From: an uncultured Eggerthella sp.
Lineage (GTDB): Bacteria > Actinomycetota > Coriobacteriia > Coriobacteriales > Eggerthellaceae
Direction of reading: 5' to 3'
NCBI GenBank assembly: GCA_900542265.1
Contig: UQML01000003.1
Location: 31,492-95,491, forward strand
DNA: 64,000 bases
This document shows positions 62,912 through 64,000 of this stretch, piece after piece. Position 1 is the stretch's first letter. Every line of letters begins with the position of its first letter. Below the pieces are notes generated by a model. It saw only the letters and a program-made list of their open reading frames with translations, did no database searches and was not told where the DNA came from. The position numbers were made by a program, and so were the translations under genes.

Positions 62912-63959
62912 TTAGCAGTTTTCTATTATAACCATGTCATGACCACTTTGGGTAAAAACCTCAAAGCGCTCATCGGTAACGACACCAAAATCTTCAAGTC
63001 GCATACCAAATTCACCCTCGATATAAATGCCAGGTTCAACGGTTACGACGTTACCTTGAATCAAATCATTCGTGTTTGAACTTGAAAGCGTTGGTAGCTC
63101 ATGAATATCAATACCCACTCCATGCCCCAAGGAATGTCCCATGCATCCTTCAAAGCCATGATTAGCTAAAATTTCCTCAGCTTTTGCATGCACATCAGAT
63201 GCTTGCACGCCTTCTGAGATCATAGCTTCACATGTTTCATTAGCCTCTCGCAGGGCACGCCAGGCGCGCTGAAGTGTGACATTTGGCTCACCCATAAATA
63301 CCGTGCGCGTCATATCAGAACAATACCCATTCTTTTTAGCACCGAAATCCATAACAACTGCATCACCTTCGCAAAGGAGTGCATCAGTTGGTTGAGCATG
63401 AGGAGAAGCAGCATGAGCTCCTGTGGCAACAATCGTATCAAAAGCAAGACCATCAGCACCAAGAGCAAACATAACACGATCTAATTCACGCTGTACGTCA
63501 AGTTCAGACATACCAACATTCATATACGTAATAATATAAGCAAATGCCTGATCGGTAATTGCTTGCGCTTGCCGCAATGCTTCAATTTCGGTTGCGTCTT
63601 TTTCAGCTCGAAGTTGCTCGATAAGATTCGTGGTGATTTGCAAGGTATGCGTACTGTCAGCTTGCAAGATCTCCCACTCGCGTAAAAGGATAGTATCTTC
63701 TATACCAATAGTTAGGGTGTCTTTGTTAGCAAACCCATCGCCTGCTTGCTCAATAAAACATTTTAAAACCTCAGGAAATGATGCCTTAGAGTCGTCAACC
63801 TCTATTTCAGTTCCACAAGCACACCTACGAAGAGCCGTCGAATAACGACTATCAGTATGCAACACGACCTTATTCTGCGTAATAAGGACTACATGTGCGG
63901 GTTCGGAATCAAAAACACCCAAAAAACCGGTCAGCCACATGATATTAGAGATATTACGC
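62912..63959 (-). CDS. M24 family aminopeptidase P / Xaa-Pro peptidase (5' end missing)
   Basis: Metallopeptidase that removes residues before proline; in the frame as read through the adapter, metal ligands are D214, D225, H289, E318 and E332 (DFGAKKNGYCSDM, GHSLGHGVG, TVEPGI, RLEDFG). About 348 genuine residues remain, so perhaps 20 are missing at the N terminus, the gene being cut at 63959 by adapter. The true start is not in this window. Probable PepQ-like, cotranscribed with efp. Confidence 0.9.
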
Positions 63960-64000
63960 CTGTCTCTTATACACATCTCCGAGCCCACGAGACAAGAGGC
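63960..64000. other. Tn5/Nextera sequencing adapter (assembly artefact)
   Basis: 63960-63978 is exactly the 19-base transposon mosaic end (CTGTCTCTTATACACATCT); 63979-63993 is the read-2 adapter continuation (CCGAGCCCACGAGAC). The final AAGAGGC equals the first seven bases of a standard i7 index (AAGAGGCA, N711, from memory). Translated backwards it yields the well-known MGSEMCIRDR artefact. Confidence 0.98.

Noticed and set aside
63960..63988. N-terminal residues MGSEMCIRDR of the last peptidase
   Set aside because: Translation of sequencing adapter.
1..64000. Mobile elements, prophage, CRISPR, toxin-antitoxin or defence systems
   Set aside because: Gene content is continuous housekeeping; no transposase, integrase, spacer array or atypical-composition island was seen.

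Overview
The window is about 64 kb of densely packed, almost entirely housekeeping chromosome from a low-GC member of the Actinomycetota, most likely class Coriobacteriia (family Atopobiaceae would fit; genus not determined). Three things point this way. There is an actinobacterial-type integration host factor gene (mihF) in front of gmk and rpoZ. The order pnp, M16 peptidase, dapB, dapA, (RNase J) is the one known from mycobacteria. Base composition by eye is AT-richer than most Actinomycetota (not counted). Nearly every gene is on the minus strand; only rpsT, a PP2C phosphatase gene and a GNAT gene are on the plus strand. I saw no tRNA, rRNA, insertion sequence, prophage or CRISPR array.

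Layout, left to right (minus-strand operons therefore read right to left). 1-6.4 kb: rpsO, pnp, a TSCPD protein, M16 peptidase, dapB, dapA and the 5' end of a probable RNase J gene. 6.5-18.6 kb: lepA, dusB, hemW, hrcA (behind a CIRCE operator), dnaJ, rsmE, mtaB, phoH-like, ybeY, dgkA, era, recO. 18.8-23.5 kb: rpsT (+) facing comEA-comEC-holA. 23.6-26.1 kb: mihF-gmk-rpoZ-thiI. 26.3-36.9 kb: a pyrimidine operon, pyrR-pyrB-pyrC-carA-carB-pyrK-pyrD-pyrF, behind a PyrR attenuator whose parts can be read in the sequence; its last gene is a PyrE-like protein that has lost the catalytic motifs. 36.9-43.7 kb: PP2C (+), then dnaG, def, fmt, rsmB. 42.7-50.8 kb: the rimP-nusA-ylxR-infB-rbfA-nrnA-truB-ribF translation operon. 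50.9-55.2 kb: amtB-glnK, leuA and a zinc-ribbon membrane protein. 55.4-64 kb: GNAT (+), then pepQ-like, efp, a carboxyltransferase/biotin-carrier fusion, accC, asp23-like, nusB, xseB, dxs.

The right-hand end is not biological. The last 41 bases are a Tn5/Nextera sequencing adapter plus part of an index, so the window ends at a contig edge and the terminal peptidase gene is cut there. Any protein from it beginning MGSEMCIRDR is an artefact.

The most interesting biology is a set of lineage-specific modifications of core proteins: the PyrE-like pseudoenzyme, the carboxyltransferase fused to an AccB-type carrier, NusA with a possible C-terminal zinc knuckle, S20 with a roughly 75-residue Ala/Lys/Glu tail, CarA with an insert of about 30 residues, and a PII protein lacking Tyr51. 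I see no obvious new multi-gene defence or mobile system.
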